This document shows positions 29,555 to 37,667 of a stretch of 64,000 nucleotides of DNA, one piece after another (the stretch's first letter is position 1; every line of letters starts with the position of its first letter). This DNA is from Gelidibacter gilvus (GTDB lineage Bacteria > Bacteroidota > Bacteroidia > Flavobacteriales > Flavobacteriaceae). The notes beneath the pieces are model-generated. The model did no database searches, was not told where the DNA came from, and saw nothing but the letters and a program-made list of their open reading frames with translations. The stretch spans positions 225,134 to 289,133 of the forward strand of contig NZ_SDDZ01000005.1 of NCBI RefSeq assembly GCF_004115975.1, given 5' to 3'. A program made the translations under genes and the position numbers.

Positions 29555-32500
29555 TTAGAAACTTAAAGATAGGTTTAAAAACACGCTGCTTGTTGTTGGA
29601 GGTGAAAGATATTCAAACCCTGTAGCATTAGTACCAGTTGCAAAAACCGACTCCGGATCAACGCCATTTAAGTGACTTTTCATCATCCATACGTTGTTCG
29701 CAGAAAGTCCTAATTTAAGATTTTGAATCCCAGAATCTCCTAACCATTCTTTTGGAATCGAATAGTTAATATTGATGTTTCTTAACCTTACGTTGGTTGC
29801 ATCGTAAATATTGGCTTCATTTATTCCTAAGTTTCCTGAGGCGTTAGTGATACGTTCCCAGTAAAGTCTTGGAGAAACACCAGTTGTATTAGCAACGTAA
29901 CCGCCACTTCCATCACTAACCGCACCATCAACAATAATGTCAGCTCTTTCACCATTCACAACAGTTATTGCAGCGGTTCCAGCCTCTTGAAGTGCACGGT
30001 TGGTACCTGAGAAAATCTCTCCTCCGACACGCGCATCAATCTGAAATCCGAAAGAAAGGCTTTTGTATGTAAAGTTATTTGTAAAACCAATCATATAATC
30101 TGGCTGTTGATCTCCTAGTTTAAATTTCTCACTGGTAGCAACTGGCAATCCACCTCCATCAGTGATAATTTTACCAAATAGAGGACTTGCTTGATCTTCA
30201 ACTCTTGAGAACTTAGTACCCCAAATTTCACCATATCCACCGCCTTCAACAGCTAATACTGCTAAGTTGTCATATCCGCCCAATCCAAATTGGGTAACAT
30301 CATCCGCTAACCTTTCAATAGTATTTTTGTTTTTGGAATAATTAATATTGGCATCCCAACTGAAACCATCAGGATTGTCAAATATTCTTCCGTTGATGGA
30401 TAACTCAACACCTTTGTTTTGAACATCTCCGGCATTAACCATCTTAGAGTTATAACCACTCAATGGATCTAATGGCAATGCAATTAATTGGTTGGTGGCG
30501 TTAGATTTGTACCAAGCAAAATCCAATCCTAATCGGTTGTTGAAGAATCGTGCTTCAAAACCAACTTCTTGCGATTTGATCAACTCACTTTTTAAATCAG
30601 GGTTAAAGAGTGTATTATTTGTTCCTGCAGTTGTATTTCCATTAGCGTTATTACCAATCCAATAGCTGTTATAAAGTTGGTAAGGTCCAAGGTCATTACC
30701 TACAGTTGCGTAAGACGCTCTAATTTTACCGAAGGTTAACCAACCTGGCAACTCAGAGCCTGCTTTTCTGATCATATCAGTAACCACGAATGACGTACTG
30801 ATAGAAGGGTAGAAAAACGATCTGTTTTCTTTACTTAATGTAGAAGACCAATCGTTACGTCCTGTAAAATCAACAAATAAGAACCCATCATAGTTGATTT
30901 GGAATGTTCCATATAAGGAGTTGGTTCTACGTTCTGTTGAACCTTGATTTACGTTTGGGTTATTGACACCATTATTCAATGAGAATAAGTTAGGCACCAC
31001 AAGTTCTCCAGAACTTCCACTAATATAATTAGAGCTTCTTCCCATGATATTCCCACCAAGGGTTGCAGAACCACCAAACTTTCCAACGATATTGTCTTGA
31101 GCAGCCATCAATAAGAAACTGAAGTTTTTCTCAATAAAGGATTCCTTTCCAAAACTATACATTCCCGTATTATTTCCTGGGCTTCCAGAGTATAATTTCG
31201 ATTCGGTAGTAGTTGTATAAATGTCAGCACCAGCTCTTGCTTCAGCGCTCAACCAATCTGTAATATCATATTTAATAGATCCATTCAGTAAGAAACGATC
31301 TCTTGCATCATTACTCAATCTATTTTCAGCAGACCAGTAAGGGTTCTCAGCATTTTCAGAAACGAACCATCTCATTTTACCGAATTCATCCGTAGTATTT
31401 CTAAATTGAGTAATATCTACTGATCTTGGCATTTGAGCTACCGTACCGAAAGCGTTATTGTTATTATTTCCGTTCAAAGGTCTGTTACCAGCTTTTGTAT
31501 TGATGTACTGAACTTTCACATCTGAAGTCCATTTTTTAGACTCGCCGAATTTTGTAACCGCTCTCGTGGTTAAATTCAATCTTTCTAATGTTGATCCTGG
31601 AATATTACTATCGTCATTTAAATAACTAGCAGACGTGTATAATGAGGTTCCATCTGATACCTGCTGTTGGAATGATAAGCTATAAGTTTGATTAAATCCA
31701 CCATCATAAAAGTTTCCAAGGTTATCATATGCTCTTAAAGTTGTAGGTTTACCTTCCCAATCAACAACTGATTGGCCTTCAATTTTAGGACCCCAACTTA
31801 ATTTGCTTCGTTCATTATACACTCCCAAATCACCTTGACCAAATTGGCTCTGAAGTTCTGGTTCTATAAATAATCTTTCAAAACCTGTAGTTGCAGAAAA
31901 AGTAATTCCTAATCCTTTTCTTGATTTACCTGTTTTGGTGGTAATCAAAATAACACCGTTACCTGCACGTGAACCATATAGGGCCGCCGCAGAAGCGCCT
32001 TTTAGAACCGTCATGGTTTCAATATCTTCAGAATTTAAATCTCCCAAACCATTCCCCATATCTGGTGAAGGGTTCCAGAAGTCGTTGTTGTCAGCTCCTG
32101 TGAAGTTATCCATAGGAACACCATCAACAACAATCAACGGTTGGTTGTCGCCAGTAAGCGAGCTATTTCCCCTAAGAACAATTTTTGAAGAACTGGCAGG
32201 ACCATTACTTCCTTTAATAACCTGAATACCGGCCACTTTACCAGATAGTGCGTTGGCTACGTTGGTCTCTCTTGTCTCAGTTAAAGACTCACCTTTTACC
32301 TCTTGAACGGAATATCCTAAAGATTTACGTTCTCTTTTAATCCCAAGTGCAGTAACTACCACTTCGTCCAATTGACTCACATCTTCTACGAGAGAAACGT
32401 TAATCGTGCTCCGACCATTAACAGCAATCTCTTGTGTAGTAAAGCCCACGTAAGAGAAATGCAAAGTGCCCTCACTTGGTACGTTAATGCTGTAATTACC

Positions 32501-32674
32501 ATCAAAATCTGTTGTTACCCCTGTGGTAGTTCCTTTAACAAGGACACTAACTCCCGGAAGTCCCAAACTGCTTGCAGCGTCAACAACAACTCCTTTTACC
32601 GTTGTTTGCGCCTGCATACCATAAGTGCATAGAATACCAAACACAAACAGTAATTTAAGTACCTTTTTTGTCAT
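29555..32674 (-). CDS. SusC/RagA-family TonB-dependent transporter
   Basis: Outer-membrane glycan importer of 1039 residues. Order: signal peptide (ending near MQAQ), carboxypeptidase-regulatory-like domain (about 25-105, with GVTTDFDGNYSINVP), TonB-box-like LDEVVVTALG, plug domain (about 120-245, with NVANALSGKVAGIQV and VLKGASAAALYGSRAGNGVI), then the 22-strand barrel ending in Phe (FLNLSLSF). It forms a SusCD complex with the next gene. The upstream gap 32675-32885 holds a good promoter box at 32726-32733. Confidence 0.95.
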   Translation of the reverse strand: MTKKVLKLLFVFGILCTYGMQAQTTVKGVVVDAASSLGLPGVSVLVKGTTTGVTTDFDGNYSINVPSEGTLHFSYVGFTTQEIAVNGRSTINVSLVEDVSQLDEVVVTALGIKRERKSLGYSVQEVKGESLTETRETNVANALSGKVAGIQVIKGSNGPASSSKIVLRGNSSLTGDNQPLIVVDGVPMDNFTGADNNDFWNPSPDMGNGLGDLNSEDIETMTVLKGASAAALYGSRAGNGVILITTKTGKSRKGLGITFSATTGFERLFIEPELQSQFGQGDLGVYNERSKLSWGPKIEGQSVVDWEGKPTTLRAYDNLGNFYDGGFNQTYSLSFQQQVSDGTSLYTSASYLNDDSNIPGSTLERLNLTTRAVTKFGESKKWTSDVKVQYINTKAGNRPLNGNNNNNAFGTVAQMPRSVDITQFRNTTDEFGKMRWFVSENAENPYWSAENRLSNDARDRFLLNGSIKYDITDWLSAEARAGADIYTTTTESKLYSGSPGNNTGMYSFGKESFIEKNFSFLLMAAQDNIVGKFGGSATLGGNIMGRSSNYISGSSGELVVPNLFSLNNGVNNPNVNQGSTERRTNSLYGTFQINYDGFLFVDFTGRNDWSSTLSKENRSFFYPSISTSFVVTDMIRKAGSELPGWLTFGKIRASYATVGNDLGPYQLYNSYWIGNNANGNTTAGTNNTLFNPDLKSELIKSQEVGFEARFFNNRLGLDFAWYKSNATNQLIALPLDPLSGYNSKMVNAGDVQNKGVELSINGRIFDNPDGFSWDANINYSKNKNTIERLADDVTQFGLGGYDNLAVLAVEGGGYGEIWGTKFSRVEDQASPLFGKIITDGGGLPVATSEKFKLGDQQPDYMIGFTNNFTYKSLSFGFQIDARVGGEIFSGTNRALQEAGTAAITVVNGERADIIVDGAVSDGSGGYVANTTGVSPRLYWERITNASGNLGINEANIYDATNVRLRNININYSIPKEWLGDSGIQNLKLGLSANNVWMMKSHLNGVDPESVFATGTNATGFEYLSPPTTSSVFLNLSLSF

Positions 32675-32725
32675 AATTTTATTATAAGTTTAATTTGATT
32701 TCTTAAATGAATGTAAAATTAAGGT

Positions 32726-32733
32726 CAAATTTA
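32726..32733 (-). promoter_or_regulatory. Bacteroidota-type -7 box upstream of susC-1
   Basis: The minus strand reads TAAATTTG, an exact match to the TAnnTTTG consensus, 52 bp before the susC ATG. A clear TTG -33 element was not seen. Plausible start of the susCD-1 transcript. Confidence 0.5.
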
Positions 32734-32885
32734 AATATTTTCGACTAATGACGTTTCTAGAAAGGAGTAGGGCGTCATATAACCTTGTAGTATGGATTAT
32801 TTCGCCAAATTTGAGTTAAATTATACTTTGAATTCCAGTAAAATCAACACGCCGAATTGACCTTAAAAATAGCGAAATTTTTCGA

Positions 32886-34085
32886 CTATTTTACCACTTC
32901 TGTAAATCCGATCGCTCCCACTCCAGTAGAAAAATCTGTAAGCCAAGGTCCTTGATACGGGATGGAAGATTCCGGATAATTATCTGTCAAAATATAAGTA
33001 AGCGTATCACCTTTGTAAATTGTTTGTTTTGAAAAATTTAAACGAAGTTGTTTTGGGTTTTTCGGATCGATTTCTAAATTGGAAATGGCAGTGGTTCTTT
33101 TATTATTTATGGCGAAGGCATAATCTTTTAAATCATACTTAATTTCCCCTATTATAAGTTCTGGTTGAATGGCGATAGGCTTATCAAATTCAATAACTAA
33201 AGATGTAGAAGATTCCAATGTGACACCAATTAATTGAGGCGCCTCAAAATCGACTAATGCCCCGTAAAAATCATTTTTTGCCATATTAGAAATCCATTTC
33301 CCCAATATTTCATAACCGACGGCATGATAATGACATCCGTCTGATAAAAAGTAAGTTCCGTTTTCTGATTTTGGATTTGACGGAAAGCCATGTCGGGTTA
33401 GTATCTTTACCTTTTCTTGGGTTTTAGCAAACTGCCTTTGGGCTTCTCTAACGTTTTGATGGCCATTTTTGGAGTTGCAACCGGGAGGTGTTTGGATCAG
33501 ATAAAATTTCTCAAAGGTATAATCGGTTTTAAAATCCTTATACAATTGGTTCAATGACGTTTGATAGTCTAAAACCGAATCGTCAGCATTCCCTTCACCT
33601 TGGTTCCAAATAAAAGCTTTGATTTTATTTTTAAAACCCGAAGCTTCCAATCGGTAGTGCAAACGCCCATAAGGACTATCTAAATCGACATTTTTTGTTT
33701 TTTGATAAAAAGAAATAGCACCACCACCTCCAGCGCCGTTAATAATGGCGATGGGCACGCCTTCTGAAGCGATCAAATTCATACCGATATTCAGTCCCAA
33801 AACACCAATCATGCCATTGCCCACAAGTTGGGTACCACCACGAACATCGGGTGCTTTGCCACGTGCCAAATACCAATTGGTGTTTGTGGCTTCTGGGTAT
33901 ATAGCCGATTTATTATACACATGCATCGCTCCAATGGTGCGTACCCATTGCGCATCAGCAGGTAAATCGTCATCATTATAGGCATGGTTATAATCTATAG
34001 CCCAAGCATTGGACTGTCCGCTAATCACATAAACATCTCCTGCCGTGACGTGGGTTGCGGTTTTAATCAGGACTTCGGTCTCATC
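32886..34085 (-). CDS. Sialate O-acetylesterase domain, -1 frame continuation of GH20
   Basis: SGNH-type esterase of the SASA family that removes O-acetyl groups from sialic acids. Catalytic Ser lies in VISGQSNAW; His lies in SDGCHYHAVGYEI. No ATG lies between the preceding in-frame TGA (about 34104) and the GQSN motif; only GTG at 34028 or CTG/ATT codons could start it, and these would remove the beta-strand that precedes the Ser motif in this family. Read from GAT at 34085 the frame gives DETEVLIKTATH then VTAGDVYVISGQSN, which continues the GH20 protein ending HNYTIELFVKKK without a gap. It is therefore best read as the C-terminal 399 residues of a GH20-esterase fusion reached by a -1 shift, or as the remains of such a fusion. 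Confidence 0.8.
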   Translation of the reverse strand, partial: DETEVLIKTATHVTAGDVYVISGQSNAWAIDYNHAYNDDDLPADAQWVRTIGAMHVYNKSAIYPEATNTNWYLARGKAPDVRGGTQLVGNGMIGVLGLNIGMNLIASEGVPIAIINGAGGGGAISFYQKTKNVDLDSPYGRLHYRLEASGFKNKIKAFIWNQGEGNADDSVLDYQTSLNQLYKDFKTDYTFEKFYLIQTPPGCNSKNGHQNVREAQRQFAKTQEKVKILTRHGFPSNPKSENGTYFLSDGCHYHAVGYEILGKWISNMAKNDFYGALVDFEAPQLIGVTLESSTSLVIEFDKPIAIQPELIIGEIKYDLKDYAFAINNKRTTAISNLEIDPKNPKQLRLNFSKQTIYKGDTLTYILTDNYPESSIPYQGPWLTDFSTGVGAIGFTEVVK

Positions 34086-36376
34086 TTTTTTTTTACGAAC
34101 AACTCAATCGTATAATTGTGTTTTAGGGCTTCAATTTCTATTGGCATGGAAAACGGCCCATTTACCGCAATAGCACTTCTAATCTGCATGTCTTTAACAC
34201 CATGTACTTTTGTGATTAAGCTATCCACTGAAGATTCTACAGTTCCAGAGATTTCAATGCGCGCTTTATTGTTCTTATCTCTTGCGTAAAGTTGATAATC
34301 TTTAGGAAAAGATTTAAGAGTTACCTTGGGAACTACATTGAACATTGGTCTAAAAATCAAGTCGCTGACTTCTTTTACCTCATTGTTTTTGATATCGACC
34401 GGCACGCAGGTAAACATCCATTTCCAGGAATTGTCATCCTGTGGAATTTTCAACAATACGGTATTCCACCCTTTTTTAAGCTGGATTTTTGTGGGCGATC
34501 GGTAAAAATAATCTTCGTCGATAAACGGAATTTCATCTGTTTTGGTTCCTAAATTAGGTTGTTTCCAAACCGGAGGTGCTATTTCAAGATTGTTGACCCA
34601 GATTTTCGGATTGGTAGTATGCCATTGGCCTTGATCTGGAAAAGGGCCTACACGTCGTCCGCCAGATCTCGACCAGCCTTGAAAACCAACCCAAAAATCT
34701 TGAACACGATCATCGGGCGAATAGATCTCAGTAGTTGCATAAAAAGTACCGGTTTTTTCAGTGGTCAATGCCGGAAAACCAAAAAAGTGTTTCAGATGAA
34801 GCGTGCCGCCAACTTTAGGCTCAGACCATTTGTAATTTTTCCCATCAATAGCATACGCTGCAACCAAAGAATCTTCAACAGGGAAATTCAGTGACACATC
34901 GTTATGATTTGGGAATGGACCAATCACGTTCCATTGGATATCCGTTTGTCTGATATACGGAAATTCCTTGCCTTTAAAAAAGAGATCCCGATGGACGATG
35001 ACCTTGTCTTCAAAAGCTTTGAATTCCTGAAGATCGGTGGTATTTACTGGGGGTAATTTTGCCCAATAGTCCAATTTATTCTCCTTTCTTCCTTTCCAAA
35101 TCGCATCGGCATAAAAAACGATAGAAGGGTAAATCGGGTTCTGTTTCAAGATATCACGTTCATTGGCCACATTATTATCAGGCCATGCACATAATATCCC
35201 ACCTAATGCCAATGCATCGCCTTTTGGTTGTCGGCAGGGTTGCTGAAAAAACAATCGCGACATCCCTGCAAAAGGATCCAAATGGTTGATATAATTGGCG
35301 CGTGAATCTATAAAACGATGCCCTTCTCGGGGATTAAATTGCGCCCAAAGCTGATTGATAGATGTAGAATCTCCCTTTACGTCAATGCCTTCCATCCAAA
35401 CGATGAGTTCTCTATCATGAGATTTTACGCGGTCCATGATCTGTTTTACAAATCCGTCTTCCACATATTCTTCGCGGTTCCTAACCTCATCCGTGCCAAT
35501 ATGGATATATGGCATGTCTTCAGCACTCACCAACGTACACAACTCATCAAACAAATTCAATAGCGTAGGCAATGCCCTTTCATCTTTCATCGATTCAAAA
35601 CCCATGGCTTTCCTAAACGCTTCGGAATGTCCAGGGATATCAAATTCTGGAATGACCGTGATATGACGTGCTTTACAAAATGCAACGATATCCTTAAAGT
35701 CTTCTTGAGTATAAAATTTCCCTTTACCTCGAGACGTGGCATCTTCAGATTGCAACTGCGGATACAACTTACTTTCCAATCGCCATCCTGGATCATCGGT
35801 TAAGTGCCAATGGAACACATTGTATTTGTATTGGGAAATGACTTCAATTTGCTCTTTCAGTTGGGCCACCGATTGAAAATTCCGCCCAGTGTCGTGCATG
35901 AACCCACGGATTTTAAATGCGGGCCAATCGGTGATTTCTAACTTTGGGAATACGCCTTCTTTAGCGTGCTTTCTAAATATTTGTTGGAGTGTTTTTATAG
36001 CGTAGTAGGCGCCTCTTTCTGTAGTTGCCCAAATTTTGATGTCGTTATCAATACTCAATCTATAAGCTTCATCAGGATTATCGACCGAAAGATGTTCTTT
36101 TATAATTTGAATATTCAACCCTTTTAAGGATTCCTTCATACCCTCATTTTTGAAGAATGTCCTCAAAAGATCGGATTCGTTTTTAAAATCGGACCTACCC
36201 ATATGAATGGTTTTGAAAGTCAATTCTCCCTTGCCGTAACTTATTTCTTGTGGTCCGGGAATGATGGGGTATTTATTTTCGAGAGGATTTGCATACCCAT
36301 TGAAAACAAACAAGAGGTTCAAAGTCATAAAATAAATGACCGATTTAAAATTGTTTTTTATAGGACCCAATTTCAT
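34067..36376 (-). CDS. GH20 beta-N-acetylhexosaminidase, fused in -1 frame to esterase
   Basis: Zero-frame product of 769 residues. Signal segment (about 1-30, ending near YANP), GH20b-like domain, GH20 barrel (about 145-470) with HWHLTDDPGWRLE and the catalytic pair in IHIGTDEVRNREEY, then beta-rich modules (about 490-764). In the last module the chain runs into the slippery run and ends after MRPKS. The -1 frame instead continues into the sialate O-acetylesterase, which would give about 1163 residues. The catalytic pair appears as Asp-Glu in GTDEV, which fits GH20. Such an enzyme would de-O-acetylate sialic acid and trim hexosamines. It follows hairpin repeat 36401-36450 and the GH27 gene. 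Confidence 0.85.
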   Translation of the reverse strand: MKLGPIKNNFKSVIYFMTLNLLFVFNGYANPLENKYPIIPGPQEISYGKGELTFKTIHMGRSDFKNESDLLRTFFKNEGMKESLKGLNIQIIKEHLSVDNPDEAYRLSIDNDIKIWATTERGAYYAIKTLQQIFRKHAKEGVFPKLEITDWPAFKIRGFMHDTGRNFQSVAQLKEQIEVISQYKYNVFHWHLTDDPGWRLESKLYPQLQSEDATSRGKGKFYTQEDFKDIVAFCKARHITVIPEFDIPGHSEAFRKAMGFESMKDERALPTLLNLFDELCTLVSAEDMPYIHIGTDEVRNREEYVEDGFVKQIMDRVKSHDRELIVWMEGIDVKGDSTSINQLWAQFNPREGHRFIDSRANYINHLDPFAGMSRLFFQQPCRQPKGDALALGGILCAWPDNNVANERDILKQNPIYPSIVFYADAIWKGRKENKLDYWAKLPPVNTTDLQEFKAFEDKVIVHRDLFFKGKEFPYIRQTDIQWNVIGPFPNHNDVSLNFPVEDSLVAAYAIDGKNYKWSEPKVGGTLHLKHFFGFPALTTEKTGTFYATTEIYSPDDRVQDFWVGFQGWSRSGGRRVGPFPDQGQWHTTNPKIWVNNLEIAPPVWKQPNLGTKTDEIPFIDEDYFYRSPTKIQLKKGWNTVLLKIPQDDNSWKWMFTCVPVDIKNNEVKEVSDLIFRPMFNVVPKVTLKSFPKDYQLYARDKNNKARIEISGTVESSVDSLITKVHGVKDMQIRSAIAVNGPFSMPIEIEALKHNYTIELFVKKKMRPKS
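34085..34094 (-). promoter_or_regulatory. Slippery A9-G run, candidate -1 frameshift site
   Basis: On the minus strand nine A residues are followed by G. In the GH20 frame the codons are GTA AAA AAA AAG, so the heptamer A AAA AAG is in the correct phase, as in E. coli dnaX. A -1 slip makes GAT (34085-34083) the next codon and opens the esterase frame exactly. Transcript slippage adding one A would do the same. A stimulatory stem-loop was not established. Confidence 0.55.
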
Positions 36377-36400
36377 AAGATTTTAATTTACTGATTCTGT

Positions 36401-36450
36401 AGACCTCACAGGTTTAACCTGTCCGCCGAAGGAGGAAAACCTGTTAGATC
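36401..36450. repeat. Intergenic hairpin repeat (GACCTCACAGG type)
   Basis: AGACCTCACAGGTTTAACCT with a GTCCGCCGAAGGAGGA loop and AAACCTGTTAGATCT as the second arm. It lies between the GH27 stop and the GH20 start, as other members of the family lie between operon genes. Confidence 0.65.
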
Positions 36451-36469
36451 TTGCTTGGCTTTAGTGCTG

Positions 36470-37651
36470 TTATTTTGACAATCTGAAAACGATCACATCA
36501 CGAGATGGCACATCTATCGTCATTGAAGCATCCGTAGAACCAACAACCTCATTCGTCCAAAGATCTTTTAATTTATAGTCGCCTTCAAAATCCTTGATCT
36601 TGATGTTAGCCCAATTAATTTCAAAATTTTTATTTGTAATTTCTCTATTAAAAAAGCAAATCGCCATATCTCCATTGGCCAATGGCTTTTGCCAAATTTC
36701 AAAGTTGCCAAAATCTTCAATCTTAAACCCTTGCTTGCCCAAAACATCTTGATTTATGGCAATCAGTTCTTTATTGGTTAAGATTTTTTGATCAATTTCA
36801 GTCATGTCTCTCAAATCGTTGCCCGCCATTAAAGGCGCTGCCAACATGCACCACATACTGAAATGTGCCCTGGCTTCATTTTCTGGCATATTGTTATTCC
36901 CAACGGCCAACATATCCGGATCGTTCCAATGTCCAGGACCCGCATATTTTTCCAAACCTACCTGCATATCCACCAAGTCTGACCATCCATAAAGATTGCC
37001 CCAAATATTACCATCGTATCTAGCTTCCATATCAATATCCAAAGTCGTTCTCCAAAGGTGACCTACATCTTTTGCCCATTCCCAAGGTTTATTTTCGCCC
37101 CACTCGCAAATGCTAAAAACAATTGGCCGCCCTGCTTTAAAAAGCTCATCCCTCATCAATGTATAGGAAGTTATGGCATCTTGGCCTTCTGTAAAGCACC
37201 AATCGTACTTTAAATAATCAACATCCCATTTTGCGTAAGTTTCAGCATCCTGACGTTCAAAACCTTTACTTCCCGGTCGGCCAGCACAAGTTTTAGTTCC
37301 CGCATCAGAATAGATTCCAAATTTCAAGCCTTTTGAATGGACATAAGCCACCAAGCTTTTTATCCCCGACGGAAATTTTTCTTTATCCACTAGGATATAC
37401 CCATTTTCATCACGGCCTATTTGCCAACAATCGTCGATCACGATATACTCATAGCCAACGTCCTTAAATCCGCTGGTAATCATAGCATCTGCCATTTCCT
37501 TTATAACGGTTTCATTCACGCCGTCGCATTGAAAACTGTTCCAGCTATTCCAACCCATGGGCGGCGTCATTGCCAAATTATCGAATTTTTGAGCGGCCAT
37601 TTCCTTAGAGAAAAAGAACGCGACCAAGAGAAAGAGGAGGTTTGTTTTCAT
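36470..37651 (-). CDS. GH27 alpha-galactosidase
   Basis: Retaining alpha-galactosidase of 393 residues with a signal peptide ending near EMAAQ. Seen: MTPPMGWNSWNSFQC, the nucleophile Asp150 in DYLKYDWCF, acid/base Asp205 in WRTTLDID, GHWNDPDMLAVGN and the C-terminal beta-sandwich. The CEWG motif near residue 192 is the version found in alpha-galactosidases rather than alpha-N-acetylgalactosaminidases (which usually have CSW). It would remove alpha-Gal caps from animal-type glycans. It follows the dual esterase gene closely, with the esterase stop 17 bp upstream. Confidence 0.92.
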   Translation of the reverse strand: MKTNLLFLLVAFFFSKEMAAQKFDNLAMTPPMGWNSWNSFQCDGVNETVIKEMADAMITSGFKDVGYEYIVIDDCWQIGRDENGYILVDKEKFPSGIKSLVAYVHSKGLKFGIYSDAGTKTCAGRPGSKGFERQDAETYAKWDVDYLKYDWCFTEGQDAITSYTLMRDELFKAGRPIVFSICEWGENKPWEWAKDVGHLWRTTLDIDMEARYDGNIWGNLYGWSDLVDMQVGLEKYAGPGHWNDPDMLAVGNNNMPENEARAHFSMWCMLAAPLMAGNDLRDMTEIDQKILTNKELIAINQDVLGKQGFKIEDFGNFEIWQKPLANGDMAICFFNREITNKNFEINWANIKIKDFEGDYKLKDLWTNEVVGSTDASMTIDVPSRDVIVFRLSK

Positions 37652-37667
37652 AACATTGATTTTTTAT

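Noticed and set aside
34028..34030. GTG at 34028 as the start of an independent sialate O-acetylesterase gene
   Set aside because: It lies directly at the Ser motif and would remove the preceding core strand; the open frame upstream continues the GH20 chain, so a frameshifted fusion fits better.
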